Below, piece after piece: positions 24,911-37,646 of a stretch of DNA of 64,000 bases (the first letter of the stretch is position 1; the number at the start of each line of letters is the position of its first letter). The notes below the pieces were generated by a model. It was not told the DNA's origin and searched no databases. It saw only the letters and a program-made list of their open reading frames with translations. Source of the stretch: Diadema setosum (taxonomy: Eukaryota > Echinodermata > Echinoidea > Diadematoida > Diadematidae); contig NC_092685.1 in the NCBI RefSeq assembly GCF_964275005.1, positions 31,238,866 to 31,302,865 of the forward strand, read 5' to 3'. Made by a program: the position numbers and the translations under genes.

Positions 24911-25476
24911 TTAAAGAGAAGATAAACCCCAAGAGCAATGTGGATTGAGTGAAAGCAGCAACATTAGTAGAACACATCAGTGAAAGTTTGAAGAAAATCG
25001 GACAATCGATGCAAAAGTTATGAATTTTTAAAGTTTTGGTGTTGGAACTGCTGGACGAGGAGACTACTAGAGGTTATGACGTATGAGTGGACAACAATAC
25101 CAAGAAAATATAAAGAAAATTCTACAAAAATCCATTTTTCATGAAAATTACAAATTCCATCAACTTGATATTGACATATGTTAGGGGTAGCAATTATTCC
25201 CCCTGCTATCTGAAAGAGGTTGGTCCATTGCTCTTTCATAATTCTAGAAAAGTGAATTTTTGTCGAATTTCCTTTATATTTTCTTTGTATTGTTGTCCAC
25301 TCATACGTCATATCCTCTAGTAGTCTCCTCATCCAGCGGTTTCAACACCAAAACTTTAAAAATTCATAACTTTTGCATCGATTGTCCGATTTTCCTCAAA
25401 CTTTCACTGATGTGTTCTACTAATGTTGCTGCTTTCACTCAATCCACATTGATTTTTGGGTTTACCTTCCCTTTAA
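24911..25476. mobile_element. Foldback MITE with TTAA borders (family C)
   Basis: TTAA at 24911-24914 and 25473-25476. Arms of over 200 bp are inverted copies, for example CAATGTGGATTGAGTGAAAG against CTTTCACTCAATCCACATTG, and GTTATGACGTATGAGTGGAC against its reverse complement with one change. Non-coding. Its end (AGAGAAGATAAACC) differs from families A and B. Confidence 0.75.
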
Positions 25477-26053
25477 GAGTAACATACTTCAAATAGGCCT
25501 AATGCCAATGTAACAATAAACACATGTGCCTCAAAAGACTTGTAATGATGCCAAAAACAGACATGTATGGCAGATATTCTTACTGCAAGCATATACCCTG
25601 GTAGGCCCCATGCCTCTTTCTTCCTTCAAACAAGGTTTATATTGCACCATTCACCACAAATGTTTGATTCCAACAACTGTCCACATTTCAACAATGATAT
25701 CAAGTATTATATAACACCTAGATAGATCCTTGTCATTTGACTGGTTGTTTGCTATTGGTCATTCGTCCCATTTTACTATTAGGCCTTGTATACTTCATCA
25801 TTCGTGCAATTGTGGTTCCACCTACTGTGCAATCTTGGGTCCATACGATTTGCTCCATTGCATGTACGCTGAGAGCCTGGCACACTATATGTGTGTAAAA
25901 CACTTGCGTTTGCAGTGTGTATATGCACTCAGTGAGCACTCTCTTGAGCTCAGATCCCGCGCATTCTCTCCTGTTTCTAAAATTCATAAAACATCAAATG
26001 ACAGGGATCTATTTTAGGCATTATATAAAACATATCATAAACGTTTTTCTTTT

Positions 26054-26177
26054 GTGCAATGGACAGAATATTTCATTCGGTGAAAGATGAAATTACTGAT
26101 TCTTTCAACAAGGCGCAGCCGTACGTGTTGAATGGATCATTTCATCTTTCACCTCATGAAATATTCTGTCCATTGCA
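26054..26177. repeat. Strong 124-bp inverted repeat
   Basis: The left arm GTGCAATGGACAGAATATTT continues to GGTGAAAGATGAAAT, and the right arm is its reverse complement with about two changes over 40 bp. The loop holds a second small inverted pair (TTCAACA, TGTTGAA). Confidence 0.75.
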
Positions 26178-26904
26178 CTCTTAAACATTCATTAATTTAT
26201 TTGTATACTATACTGTATGATTATCCTCCATAAAGCAGGGATGTAATTCAATGGAGCTTCTTAGGAGTCCAGGAAATTCATTCAAAATATGATGAAAGTT
26301 TCATTTTTTAATTGCAAACTGCATGGTGGCCCACATGTGATAAATGTCACTTAATTCCAATTTGTTCCAAAGATATTTTTTAAAAATCATTATGTGACTA
26401 CTCTAGCTGCTACAACAGCCCTACTACTGCAACTTCCTTTACCCTCATGTCTCAAAGATGTTTCACCAAACGAGAAATTACAGCTATTAATTTAGGTCCT
26501 TTGGCATTATCGCGAAATAATCCACCACTCCATTCACCGCCATTCGTTTCGTCATAGCCGGGGTTTTCTTTCAACCTCCATAGACTGACAGACTTTGCAC
26601 ATAGTGGAGACGCACACACAGAATGAGAGAGGACTGACGACTGATAAGTGATATCATGATTTGGCCTGTCCTTTTTTTTTTTTCAAAGCCAGATATTTAC
26701 TTACTACTAGCTAGCCAGAGTCTAAAATTTTATATAGAGATAGAAATACAGTACGTGTATATAGATACAACATAGATATCGAGTGAGTATCCCTCCCCCC
26801 CCCCAACTCTTAGCATAGACGGAAAAAAAAAAATAAAACAAAACTGTCGATCTGTCCGGAGTAGATCTTTATTGACTTTACTCTCTTTTTTTTAAATACT
26901 TTAT

Positions 26905-27157
26905 GCAGGAGGGGATTCCGCAGTCAGATGCTGAGATGGTAGACGTAGTCTCCGCGCGGTGCGCGGCGGAACATATCCCTACCCCAACGACAGTCCATAT
27001 GCCACAGTGATAGATGGGGGGGGGGGAGGGGGGGGGACAACCGTTTGTGGTTTTGCTTTTCTCGTATCAGCTGATCGAATCCGGAAGTGGCACCAAATGT
27101 AAACTGCTTTGCGTCCCCCCCCCCCACCCCCTTTCAGAATTCCTGGATCCGCCCCTG
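26905..27157 (-). mobile_element. Possible MITE fragment with CAGGGGCGGATCC end
   Basis: On the minus strand it starts CAGGGGCGGATCCAGGAATT and then has long G tracts, a pattern of hAT-like non-autonomous ends. The far end (CAGGAGGGGATTCCGC) is only roughly similar, and no target duplication is seen. Confidence 0.35.
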
Positions 27158-27945
27158 ATATGCCATGATTACATAAACTAAAAGATAATTCTATTTGCAT
27201 GTTTACGGTAGATATAGTCAATGATAGTACTGTACACACGTACATATATGTACTTACTTGCCTTTGGGTCTGATCTCCAACGTGAGACTCGAACTCGGCA
27301 CTGCGTTGATTAATTCAGAATACACTTGTAGCGCGCATGTGTGTGTTATATGTGGTAGCGTCCGTATGCAATGTATCGGCACATGTCACCAAAGTATGTT
27401 ATGATAGGCACAGCACAGGTGCATGCCAGGGACTTCCCCAGACTCCAGCGTACACAAACTTCGCGCGTCCATCTCAGTGACATTTCCGAGGAGAGTATAG
27501 CAAAATAAATTTTCGAACCCTTACGGAATACTTCTTCATCAATTTATATATGTTGAACATTATTTTTATATGTAATTTATATACATTAATTTTTAGATTA
27601 AATTGAATATATTGCGTTTACTTTTATCAAAGTGGTGATTGATGACATATTCGGTTGTGTTTTCGGCGCGTTGTGAAAGTGTAGTGCAAGACTTGAATGA
27701 ACATGAGACCAGTGTAGTGTTGAGTGTGTAGTGAGGCATTGCGTGCACGTACGTGTAGGTAGGTACAATATGTAGAGGCAAATAATGTGCGTCGCTGGTC
27801 TCCATAGATATTGATCAGTTCAACCGATAAGGCGATAACTCTTGCTACCTGGCCCTATAAGCCATCACAGATTCACTTCAGACAACCAAATTCGGCAAGT
27901 TGTTGTTGATGTTCACATTCGCTTCGTCCTCGTGGATCCTGCCAG

Positions 27946-27951
27946 TATAAA
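27946..27951 (+). promoter_or_regulatory. Candidate TATA box of the DSHC gene
   Basis: TATAAAG lies in a GC-richer stretch about 365 bp upstream of the start codon at 28315. The motif is seen directly; use as a promoter is inference. Confidence 0.3.
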
Positions 27952-28314
27952 GAAGCCCTCCTTGTCTCTAGCTAGTTACTAGTAAAGTGTAATGAGCTGT
28001 GCTAATTATTTATGGTTCATCATTAACTATACACAGCCTATGGCCATGCGCCCAGTCACAGCGTCTGGTCGGGCAAGTTCATCATCAATCCCTCACTCAT
28101 TCACTCATTTAGTCATCAAAGATTTGATCAGACGATGATCCAAAGCAAGTGAGTGTAGAACAAGACTAACCTTATAAGGCTTGACATGAGCATGACAGAC
28201 TGTTCCAGAGGAGAGTGTCACTGCTGCTCTGAGTGAAAGTAACTTAACTGGATCAGCACAGCATTTGAACTTGATATCTAGCTGCAGTGTACGATACACA
28301 TATCTCTTCTCAAC

Positions 28315-29208
28315 ATGACAACGTTGTCACTGGCCGAGCTCCGTAAGAGCGTTTTGGACTCCATTCCAGATCAGCGTCAAGTTATGAAGCTAGCCAATAC
28401 CAGTGGCATTGCTTATTATTGGATTATGTCTGTTCTAGTGTTCTACACAACGCTGTACGTGGCCATCCCAGAGGTCTGGGGAAGTGAAGAAGAAAGCTAT
28501 ACGAGGAAAGTTGCATCATGGATCTTTGTGTATTTTTTCTGCAGCATGATGATGAACTATGTCCTCTGCCTCATTACAAACACATTTTACGATGCAAGAA
28601 CCCTGACAATGCCGAAAGCCGAGGGGGGAAAGAACTGGGGATACTGTGTTCCTTGCCAGCAGTACATGCCTCCACGAGCCCACCACTGCGTCGTCTGCTC
28701 AAAGTGTGTCCTGAAACGTGATTCGCACTGCTTCTTTGTGGGCCGATGCGCCGGGCACAGAAACCACAGTTACTTTGTTGTGTTTGTCTTCTACTGTGCC
28801 CTCACAACCCTCTTTTCATTCCTGTGCTATGCAACGTACCTTAATCATGTTATTGGGCCTTTTGTGTCATGGCAGACGCCATATTACCTCTACCCCATTG
28901 CGGTCATCAGGTGGCTTGCCGGATCCTTCCCTCTCCAACCGCTGTTCATCTTGACGATGTTCTACACGGTGCTTGTGATCGGGATTGGCTGCACCATGCT
29001 TGCCTTTCATCACTTTAATTTGATCTTGCGTGGACAGACCAGCTATGAAATGTCCAAGAGAAATGCGGAGTATGATGCTGGTGCGCAGGTCAACCTCCGT
29101 GAGGTATTTGGTCGTTACTGGTGGCTTTCATTTATTCTACCAGTCAAGTTTGGCCAGTCTGGTGATGGAATCCACTGGGGGCGAGTGAAAGACATCAAGC
29201 CATACTGA
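28315..29208 (+). CDS. ZDHHC-type palmitoyltransferase family protein with DSHC motif, 297 aa
   Basis: Family members attach palmitate to cysteines of proteins at Golgi, ER or plasma membranes. Four hydrophobic segments (about 32-52, 67-90, 153-177, 207-231) flank a cytosolic cysteine-rich domain at about 111-155: CVPC, PPRAHHC, VVCSKC, then RDSHCFFVGRCAGHRNHSYF. All zinc-binding Cys and His appear present, but the first His of the DHHC active site is Ser (GAT TCG CAC TGC). In the human DHHC20 structure that His activates the catalytic Cys while the second His binds zinc, so activity is doubtful, though the Cys remains. The FFVG-R-C form resembles the ZDHHC22/24 and insect clade. The coding region is intronless, so a retrogene is possible. 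Start ATG 28315 has A at -3. Confidence 0.88.
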   Translation: MTTLSLAELRKSVLDSIPDQRQVMKLANTSGIAYYWIMSVLVFYTTLYVAIPEVWGSEEESYTRKVASWIFVYFFCSMMMNYVLCLITNTFYDARTLTMPKAEGGKNWGYCVPCQQYMPPRAHHCVVCSKCVLKRDSHCFFVGRCAGHRNHSYFVVFVFYCALTTLFSFLCYATYLNHVIGPFVSWQTPYYLYPIAVIRWLAGSFPLQPLFILTMFYTVLVIGIGCTMLAFHHFNLILRGQTSYEMSKRNAEYDAGAQVNLREVFGRYWWLSFILPVKFGQSGDGIHWGRVKDIKPY

Positions 29209-29419
29209 TTGAGCAGAATAAACCAATGAACACTAGCAAATTACCAAAAACTCAGAAGAAGTGAAAATACGTCCACATACTAAAGAGTTTTTTGAGAGAA
29301 ATGACTGATCTCCATAAAGCCTGGATGGTATTTCAACATTACATTAAGATTTACTCATTTGATTCTTGATGTACCAGAAGGCAGAACAACAACAAAGAAT
29401 TATGTACTGTATTGTTTTG

Positions 29420-29425
29420 AATAAA
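29420..29425 (+). terminator. Polyadenylation signal of the DSHC gene
   Basis: AATAAA lies 212 nt after the stop codon and is followed within 20 nt by a G-rich stretch, the usual layout of a polyadenylation site. Confidence 0.6.
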
Positions 29426-31361
29426 GTGCAGTGGAAGAAGGGGGGGGGGGTGTTCATAGCATTTCTGGTGTATCACCTTGGAATTTAATAGGCTGACATA
29501 TATTTTTTGACAATTTTGTGTTGTGTACAACTACATGTGTACAAGTGATGATACCATACATGTGCACATGCAGTGCATGATTGTGTAGTCACAAGTCTTA
29601 TCCAACCACCAAAAAGTATTGTAGTTTACCACCAAAAAAAATGCTATCAAAAATTGACGATAGAATAGTACTGTTCAGAATGCTCTGTAAATCAGAACGC
29701 ACTGTAAAGAGTATGCCATCACTGGAATGGGAGATTGTGAAGTTAAGAAACCTGCTTCCATATTGAGCAGATGTGACAGATTCCAGATAAGACTTTTGCT
29801 ACAGAATTTAAGTCACAGAAATATATTCATGAAAAGACACCTGTTTCAATACTTTTGGGTTTAACAAAAAAAAAATTTATCCAATTTTCATGCACTTAGG
29901 ACTAAAGCTGTTTACTATATTGATAACACAAATTCATTCATTTCAAGAAAAACTCTGTTGAGCAATGTCATTCAATTTCTAGACCACAAACTTCCCATTG
30001 GATTGCAATGTGCTAAAGGACAATTCACAGCTTAATGAGCATGGGAGTTGTGTCATAGTCACTCCAAATACTGTAATCAAGAGTTTTCTTAAAGTTCATG
30101 AGAATGATGAATGTACTGTTTGATAAAACATTACATATACATACATTATGTACACTATATTCAGTATACCATTCCAGTTTTTTTAATTTTGAAGTGAAAA
30201 TGAAGACTCGTACCTGCTTTGCTGAATACATCATAGCTCAACTTCCCGAAATGTCAAGGGGCAAGGCTGAAGAAAATGGTTCGACTTTTCTGTTGTTTGA
30301 CTGATATCATGGTATCTTGCAGATCCAGAGCTTTGTTTGCACTTGTATGCCATTTGTCTTTGCTTGTTTGCATTTAAACTGTTTCATTGATTATGATAAT
30401 GTACATTTAAGTTACATGTAAGTGATGTATAGTTTGAAGATTCGTGTACATGTATAAGTTTCCAAACTCTATACAGTAGTATTTGCTTCAAGGGATAATC
30501 GTGATAAATTTCATCAAAATTGCAGACCACAACATGTACAGGTATTGTATATTTTAGTTTTTGGTGAGATATTTAATGCTGTGTACTGTTTGATCTTGCA
30601 CTAATTTTATACTAATTATGTTTCATTAAATTTACATTGTAAGTGACATGCAACATTGAATGAACTTCCCGACCAGTGAATGAAAGCAGACAACACACAC
30701 ACAGTGTACACCCATGTTTACATGCATGTATTTTGTCTACATTAATTAGGGTAATTTAAATGTTAAGTTGTTTCCAAGGTCAAAATTATTCACATTTTAC
30801 AGAAATTCAAGGTACTGGAACACTTCAGTTGATTGAGATAGGGATTGACTTTACATTCACTATTCTGAAATACATTGTACATGTGTAAGGCAATACATAT
30901 TTTTGTTAGTGTTTGATTGAATTGGTGGTGGGTTGTTTGCTGTGAAGATTGGTAGAGTGTATGTTTTCATAGAACACAACAGAAATTATACACTTTTCTG
31001 TTATGCAGTAGAACTGTTTGCATTCATGGTGTCATTGCATGGAAAGTTCATTAAAGCTCGATGTACCAGTGAAATTATCTACACATTGTACATCTGTAAC
31101 AGACCATGAAAATGGTATGTGTAATTTGCCTTGAAAGTTCTGACAGGGAAGTTCATTCTGTGAGAGATATTGATGTTTTAAATGTGTTTCCATGGAAATC
31201 CTAACTTGCAAGTCTGTGGGGAGATCTAGACATGAATTATGCACAATTTGCATTGTGTGTAATCAAGAAGTACACCAACCCCATCAAAACAGTGGATGAA
31301 GTGATTTGATCTTAGTTTCCATGAACTTGTGTAAGATTGCTGTCAGAATATGATTTGTATT

Positions 31362-31406
<45 letters not shown>

Positions 31407-32298
31407 GTAAGATGACTGAAACATGCCTTCAGTCTTGAAAAACGAATTGAACATGCTGAACAATTGATATGTTACAAATAGCAGAGGATTATCTTTTTCT
31501 GGTCTCCATATACAGGAGATTCCCTTTCTATCAGAGTCCTCTGGACCAGCAGTTTTCTTTTGTTGTATCAAAATTTTGTGCAATTTAAGGGAATTTTGAA
31601 CCGTAGACTTTTATGTTTTAATGTTAATAATTTTGACTCCTGAATTTTTACTTGAACAAAATTTTGTAATACTGGAGAACCTGAAATTTCCTCCTTATAT
31701 CAGGGATAAAAACGTAATATGACAGGAAGAGGATCTGCAATATCACTTCGTTATATCAGGTAACTCGCTGTATCCAACCTCATTATAACAAGGTTCCATT
31801 GTAACCGTGTTCATTGTAACAGGAGTGCCCCATGTACATATCATCTGTTTGCAGATATTCTTTTGATGCCCATGTTGTCCATTGGAGGGGGAAGGTTTGC
31901 TCAAATCTTTGTGGGTCCCGTCAGGGGTCTACACATTTCAATCAGTATGCGTATAACCATGCAGTTGTCTCGTAACATGGCATGACAGTGTAAATTGTAC
32001 ATGTACAATTGTATTTGTATATTTTTGTAATCATACAACTTTTCATCCGATTGCATCAACCAAGGAATGTTAATGCAAGTTTTTGGAAGCACTTTTGCAC
32101 CTTGTATGAAGAGAAATACGGTAATGTTTAACAACTTGGTCTTTCACTTTGTCAGTTTTTTTCATTCTTGTGTGAAATAAAAGCAGAGATTTCAATTATG
32201 TGTATCATGGTCACTGTGTTAACTCTCATGTCTCAGTGTTCAGATGAAATCTACATTGTACATGTAAGTCTAAATAATGTACACGTTATATCAAGGCA

Positions 32299-32502
32299 TA
32301 CTGTAAAAGTGGATATTTTTGCGCGAGCAATTTTTTGCGCTCGGCACCCTAAGATGAATTTCGCGTGCTTTTCATTCCACCGAATCAGGACATTTACTAC
32401 ATTGTACTGGAACATATTGCATGTAAAAAACATTTGCGTGCTTTTGTTTTTGCTCTACCTTATGGTTGCGTGAAATTCACGAAAATTTCCACTTTTACAG
32501 TA
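32299..32502. mobile_element. TACTGTAAAAGTGGA-ended MITE
   Basis: The left end TACTGTAAAAGTGGATATTT is matched by the inverted right end AAATTTCCACTTTTACAGTA, both at TA. The interior has GCGCGAGC and CGCGTGC blocks. About 204 bp, non-coding. A decayed relative lies at 44507-44610 and a related type at 47776-47934. Confidence 0.7.
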
Positions 32503-32900
32503 GATGCTGTTGATGTAATATAGTACATGTATACAGTAATACATCGTATCGACTGCTTCAAAAGGCAATTAAAACTATTGGCCCAGAGGTGATTTGTCAA
32601 CAGTGTTATGCCCTAAGACAAAATCACCAAGGGGAAATAGTTTTAACCATGTCTCAAAAAGATATCACTTAATTTAAGATATTTATGCTCAATTATGGCA
32701 TTGAATTGATGTTATTGTGCTACCAGCCAGAGAAATTACATATAAAGTATAATTAAACCAATGTGCAAATGTAGATACACACGCAATATATACACATATT
32801 TATGCGCATCTTGGAAAAAACCGCTAGCTGACTGCTAGAAAAATAACTAGTGACTGCACCGTTGACCAATCAGATTTGAGGATTCATCAATGAAGTACTG

Positions 32901-32904
<4 letters not shown>

Positions 32905-32940
<36 letters not shown>
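32905..32940. repeat. TA microsatellite
   Basis: Near-pure alternating TA tract of about 36 bp. Confidence 0.85.
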
Positions 32941-32943
<3 letters not shown>

Positions 32944-35565
32944 GAGATAAAAGAAAGCTCCTCTATTACAAATTTAGTTGGTAAATCAAATGTTTTCAAC
33001 AATTCAATATCTGGAACCCTTTATTTCAAACACAATATACGAGCAACACATACAGTAATTGACAGACATCTCTGAAGTTGAGTCTGGCATGACAGAAGTA
33101 AAGTCCTCAGCTTATACAGTACAGGGAAACCCAAGTTACAGTGAGGTCACTGGGATTGCCAATTTTACCACGTTACAACCAGTACATCATAAATGCACAA
33201 AAAAAAGACCAGCTAACCACAGTAAGAGAAAATTGGGAATGCCAAATTCAACTTGTCAAATGCAGTATCTCGTATTATATGCAAGTTTTCGTAATAGGGT
33301 TCCCTGTTCTGTATGTACAATGTCTGCATGCACTGGCAGAGGTCTGAGCTACATGAGGCTTTGATCTGGCCGAGGAAGAGATTTACTGATGCTACACTCA
33401 CATGAATTGCATATAGTCTTGTGACTTCTATGACAAAAGAAAAAAAAATGCAACAAGCATAATAAGTACTATGTTTGTGTGTACTACACACCATTTCAAC
33501 TACTGCCAAATTCCTGAATTTCACTAATACAGTGTACATAAATTGTATCTTAAAACAAGTGCGTAATATACTTTGAGCCTTGCAGTTCTACTGCTCTTGA
33601 CACTACAGACACCAAGAGATACTGGTAAAGGCTTCTTTTGTCATTTCATCCTAAACTGAGTTTTATTGCAAGTGAAAATAGTGGCACATGGTAAAAGGAC
33701 TATTCAGAGGTAACACTGTTAATCAGTGAAAATATAGATCATGTATGTTAAGTCAGAAAACATCTGATATGGCATCATCTTTTGAGCCCTTCTTAGTGGT
33801 AATCTTGTAAAACAATGAAAGGTCTTTTCCAAACACCGGTAAAAATTGTCTTTTAATAAGAAATGTGTTATATCCGGCCTCTTCATAACGAGATTCATTC
33901 TACAACATATGTTAAAACCTTTGGTTTCCATTTTGTCAATATGTCGGTATTTTGACTCTTTCTCGACCACAGACTTGAAAAGTTGTTCATATTGTACACA
34001 GGCAAGTGGCTAGTGGGAATGATTGACTTAAACACAATGGTGTTTCTATTGAGAAATACAGAGATAGGCATCTTGACCACTTTACAAATACTGCTTGTGT
34101 TAAACTTTCCTGTTTTGTGTTTACAAAAATTATCAATCAAACTACAACTTCTCTCGAATTTGTATAGAAAGACCAACTTCCTTGGTCTTGGAAGATACAT
34201 AATTTGTCTAAATCCTCGAAATGAGTTGGCAAGAGTCCTAATTGGAAGATGTATACATACTGCCATTTCACACACAAGACTACTAAGGGGTACAGTATTA
34301 CACAACCATGTCACCTTCAGTGACAATGGGGCACACATATATTTATTCTGCCCTTACATGTCACAATTTATGGGTTACTTGACAGCTAACTTACCACTAC
34401 AATGGTAACAACAACAATTAAAATTCTTTCTGTATTTCTAAATCATGTTCTGTTACGGTGCATTCTGTGGACACATTAACGTACATGTAATAATATGTGT
34501 AGACTCTACTCGAGTTTCACTGGAGAGTGATGCCAACATATCACATGTCCAGGTTTGCTGGGTCAAGAGTCTTACAGGAGGCTTATGCCAGATGACCCCC
34601 TGCTTACATTCAAAGTCTATAGAGTGAATTTCAACTCTAACCATCATTTGTTTGATTCACTAATCAAGTGGCATCTTGTGTTCATATTGGCATTCTCATT
34701 CTAAAATAACTTAAAGATACATTCTGTATCTGTGTGTTGAAAAGCAAACTATATAGCAGCTTGACCTGGTTGACAGGCACTGTAGGAAACAAACAAAATT
34801 TTTAAAAAAAGAAGAAAAAAAGACACAAACAAACACAAATCATCATTACCATTACAGTAAGATGATGGTAGTCATCTTTAAGACAGAAATCATTCATGGC
34901 TTACAAAAAAAAAAAAAAATCGAGACCACAGACTTAACTAAAATATCAAAATTAGACAATTTACAATTAATAATAGGTAACAGTGTTACCATCATATGTA
35001 GCATTTATGTCAAAGAAACAACTGGATTCTCCCCTATGCATTCAATCCCTATAAAGGCACATGAACTGAAATGGTTGGATTGCAAATATATATAAACATG
35101 TACAGGTATCATGAAAAAATGTTCATATTTTCTAGCTTTTATGCCATCTTTAAATACAAAAATGCATTGAAAACAATATTGTATACTGCAAATGAAACAT
35201 ATTATACTCTTCTTCAGTATATTGCACTACCAGTCAGTAATTAGGTAATATTCTCATATACACACTGGTTACATTTAAACGATTTAAGCTGTCTTTATAT
35301 ATTCTCATAAATATATAGAATTTAGATACATCAATCAGCACCATTCATTTTGTATTCTGTGCTTCTCTACTTTGTCATCCATTTTCAGTGATACCCCAGG
35401 CAAATAATATCAACAATTCTGATTACAGAACCCAAACGTAGGTTCAGACACTCGTATTTCAAGGAAATGCTTTGGAATCCTCAGGCGGTGATCACTGTCA
35501 AATGCCACAGGGATCACAGAATTTGGAACAGCTTCAATGTAATCATTACACATGTAGCTTGCACA

Positions 35566-35566
<1 letters not shown>

Positions 35567-35599
<33 letters not shown>
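35567..35599. repeat. AC microsatellite
   Basis: About 16 AC units in intergenic DNA. Confidence 0.9.
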
Positions 35600-35602
<3 letters not shown>

Positions 35603-37150
35603 TTGACACAGTCACAATGCCATAAGCACAAACATACTTTCACACAGCAAGACCCAGTGCTCAACACTTGCATTTATGACAAAAGTATTTTATCAATACC
35701 CAGTGAAATGTGCGCTACGGCAAAGCATGTATTCAATTGCTGTTGCACATGCTAATACAACGAGCAGGGAATATCAACTCTGACATGACACTGAATGTCA
35801 ATGTTTGGCTTCATAGTTGCATATTAATAAACAAAAAGAACCCAAAAAAAAAGCCAGAAGGAAATATTGTAAATATTTGTATACAGCAGCCTTCACTGTC
35901 AGCCTATCAGCACTGTGCTTCAGGGAATCTGTAAATTTATCAGTATGATTTGCAAATCAATATCACACCTTCGTTTGAATGACAGCCATTTTAAAACTAG
36001 CCAAAAAAGAGACTGGACCTTGCATCCTGTCGTATCAAACTGATACACATTACAGTGAGATCCTATAAAATGACTTTGATAAACCAAAACCCCAAAATTA
36101 AAGATCAAATAAGCAGAAATACAGAATTTTTTACTGATATCATACTTATGACAAAAAATTATAGAATATTAATGTTTTACAAATTCACAACAATATATGT
36201 AAGTTGCGTGGTTTGCACATCAAAATCCATGTAATATCATGTTTTGGGAAGACATCTAGCAAAAGCAATTCCCTCCTCTTTAAAAGTCATCATCGCGAAG
36301 TTATTACATCTCTAACAATGATCTGATGCAAAGAAAATAGACGTAAATTGTTTCGTTTCAATTGATATAAAGACAGAAATTTGTGAAGATTTCTGTCCAG
36401 GTCAGAGGGAGATATGGAATGAAATGATACCACACTTTAAAAGTATTTCTGGATGTGTGTGCGTGACTGTGAATAATATCATTCGTTTTAAATGCACAAA
36501 TTTTGACTTCCCAGAAACTTTTTAGCTTATGTCAGACTTCAGTGCAGCAGTTACTTTTCTGTTTGACTTTTTTGCATCTGCATTTCTGCATTTCTTTTTT
36601 CCTGCAGTATATTTTTCAACAAATATATGTACAAGTATTATTGCATCCTCAAATTCATCAAATAAAGTACAAAATATCCAGTGTCATGTATCTAAATCAC
36701 TATATGGTGAACAACTTAACAATTCCTGCAAGCAATTGATTTTTCTCACACTTTTTTTTTTTTTTTTTTTTTACTGGAGGTAAGCTATATTCAGTAACCC
36801 ATATTCTCAAATGTATGAAAAAATAAATATGCATTTACTGTAATTTATACACCATCAGCGCAAAGAAAATAATTTTCACCAGTATAAAAATAATCCTTAA
36901 AATAGATCTTAACTTAGGCATAAAATTATATCATTTTAAACAAAAAGAGAACAGTTTCATATATAGAGTATATGTTTTAACTCAACAGTTAGGAAATATG
37001 AACGAAACTGTTTTGCATGTCCAAACTAGCTGATACGCGAAGAAAGCCTCACATCAGCAAGTGAACTTATCTGATACTTGGCAAAGAAATAAATACGTCT
37101 AGATGTCAATACAGAGACCCATTAAAAGCTATTTCTACATTGGTAGTAAA

Positions 37151-37156
37151 TTTATT
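37151..37156 (-). terminator. Candidate polyadenylation signal of KCTD3/SHKBP1 gene
   Basis: TTTATT on the plus strand reads AATAAA on the minus strand, 153 nt downstream of the stop codon at 37309. Confidence 0.45.
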
Positions 37157-37308
37157 GCCAGCTCTCAGCATAGCGAGAAGAAGACTTGGATCAGGTTTCT
37201 TCCATCTTGCTCAAGTTATTTGTCCCAGGAACAGAGAATGACCTCCTACCCTCCCCACCAATGTGTCACGCCCCTGTCCTTCGGGCACAGACACTGCACT
37301 CCGCTGTG

Positions 37309-37646
37309 CTAGCAGTGTGACACCTTGACCTTGTGCTGCGTCGGCTGAGACGGGTCTCTCGGTGGTGGGTCAGAGGTCGCCGCCACCTCCCTCAGGCCCT
37401 CCCTTTCGCTGTCCACAGCGTCAGGCTCGCATCCCCCCTCGGCCCCTAGGCTGCGGGGCAGCTCCTCCACACTGTGCTGGGGCAGTGCGGTGCAAGAGGC
37501 CCTGAGCTGGTTGGCCCTAGGCATGGAAAGCAGCTGGGAGGAGGCGGGGCTCATGGACGGCGTGGTGCATCGGGAGGCACTCACATCACTCCCTCCAAGC
37601 AGCTTGATTAATTCCTCCTCAGTGGGCCCACCAGGAACACTTTCAT
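37309..37646 (-). CDS. KCTD3: KCTD3/SHKBP1 last coding exon
   Basis: Acceptor TTTTCAG, then [19 protein letters not shown] and a Ser/Pro-rich tail with [13 protein letters not shown] (human SRCATPNISPATS), stop TAG at 37309-37311. The exon is much richer in G and C than its flanks. Confidence 0.92.

Larger units (their letters stand above)
24405..28314. other. Intergenic stretch between divergent single-exon genes
   Basis: No gene recognised. It holds a TTAA foldback element, a 0.12 kb hairpin, a G/C-tract element near 26.9-27.2 kb, and presumably the promoters of the two divergent genes. Just upstream of the right-hand gene is a TATAAA at 27946. Confidence 0.5.
29209..37308. other. Intergenic stretch, 8.1 kb
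   Basis: No gene recognised beyond the 3' ends of the flanking genes, which converge on it. It is AT-rich, with a 39-nt T run (31365-31403), a TACTGTAAAA MITE, a TA repeat near 32905-32940, an AC repeat (35567-35599) and a T run near 36753. Confidence 0.5.

Noticed and set aside
27248-27310. tRNA-like B box (GAGTTCGAGTCTC on the minus strand)
   Set aside because: No matching A box or cloverleaf could be drawn; no SINE body recognised.
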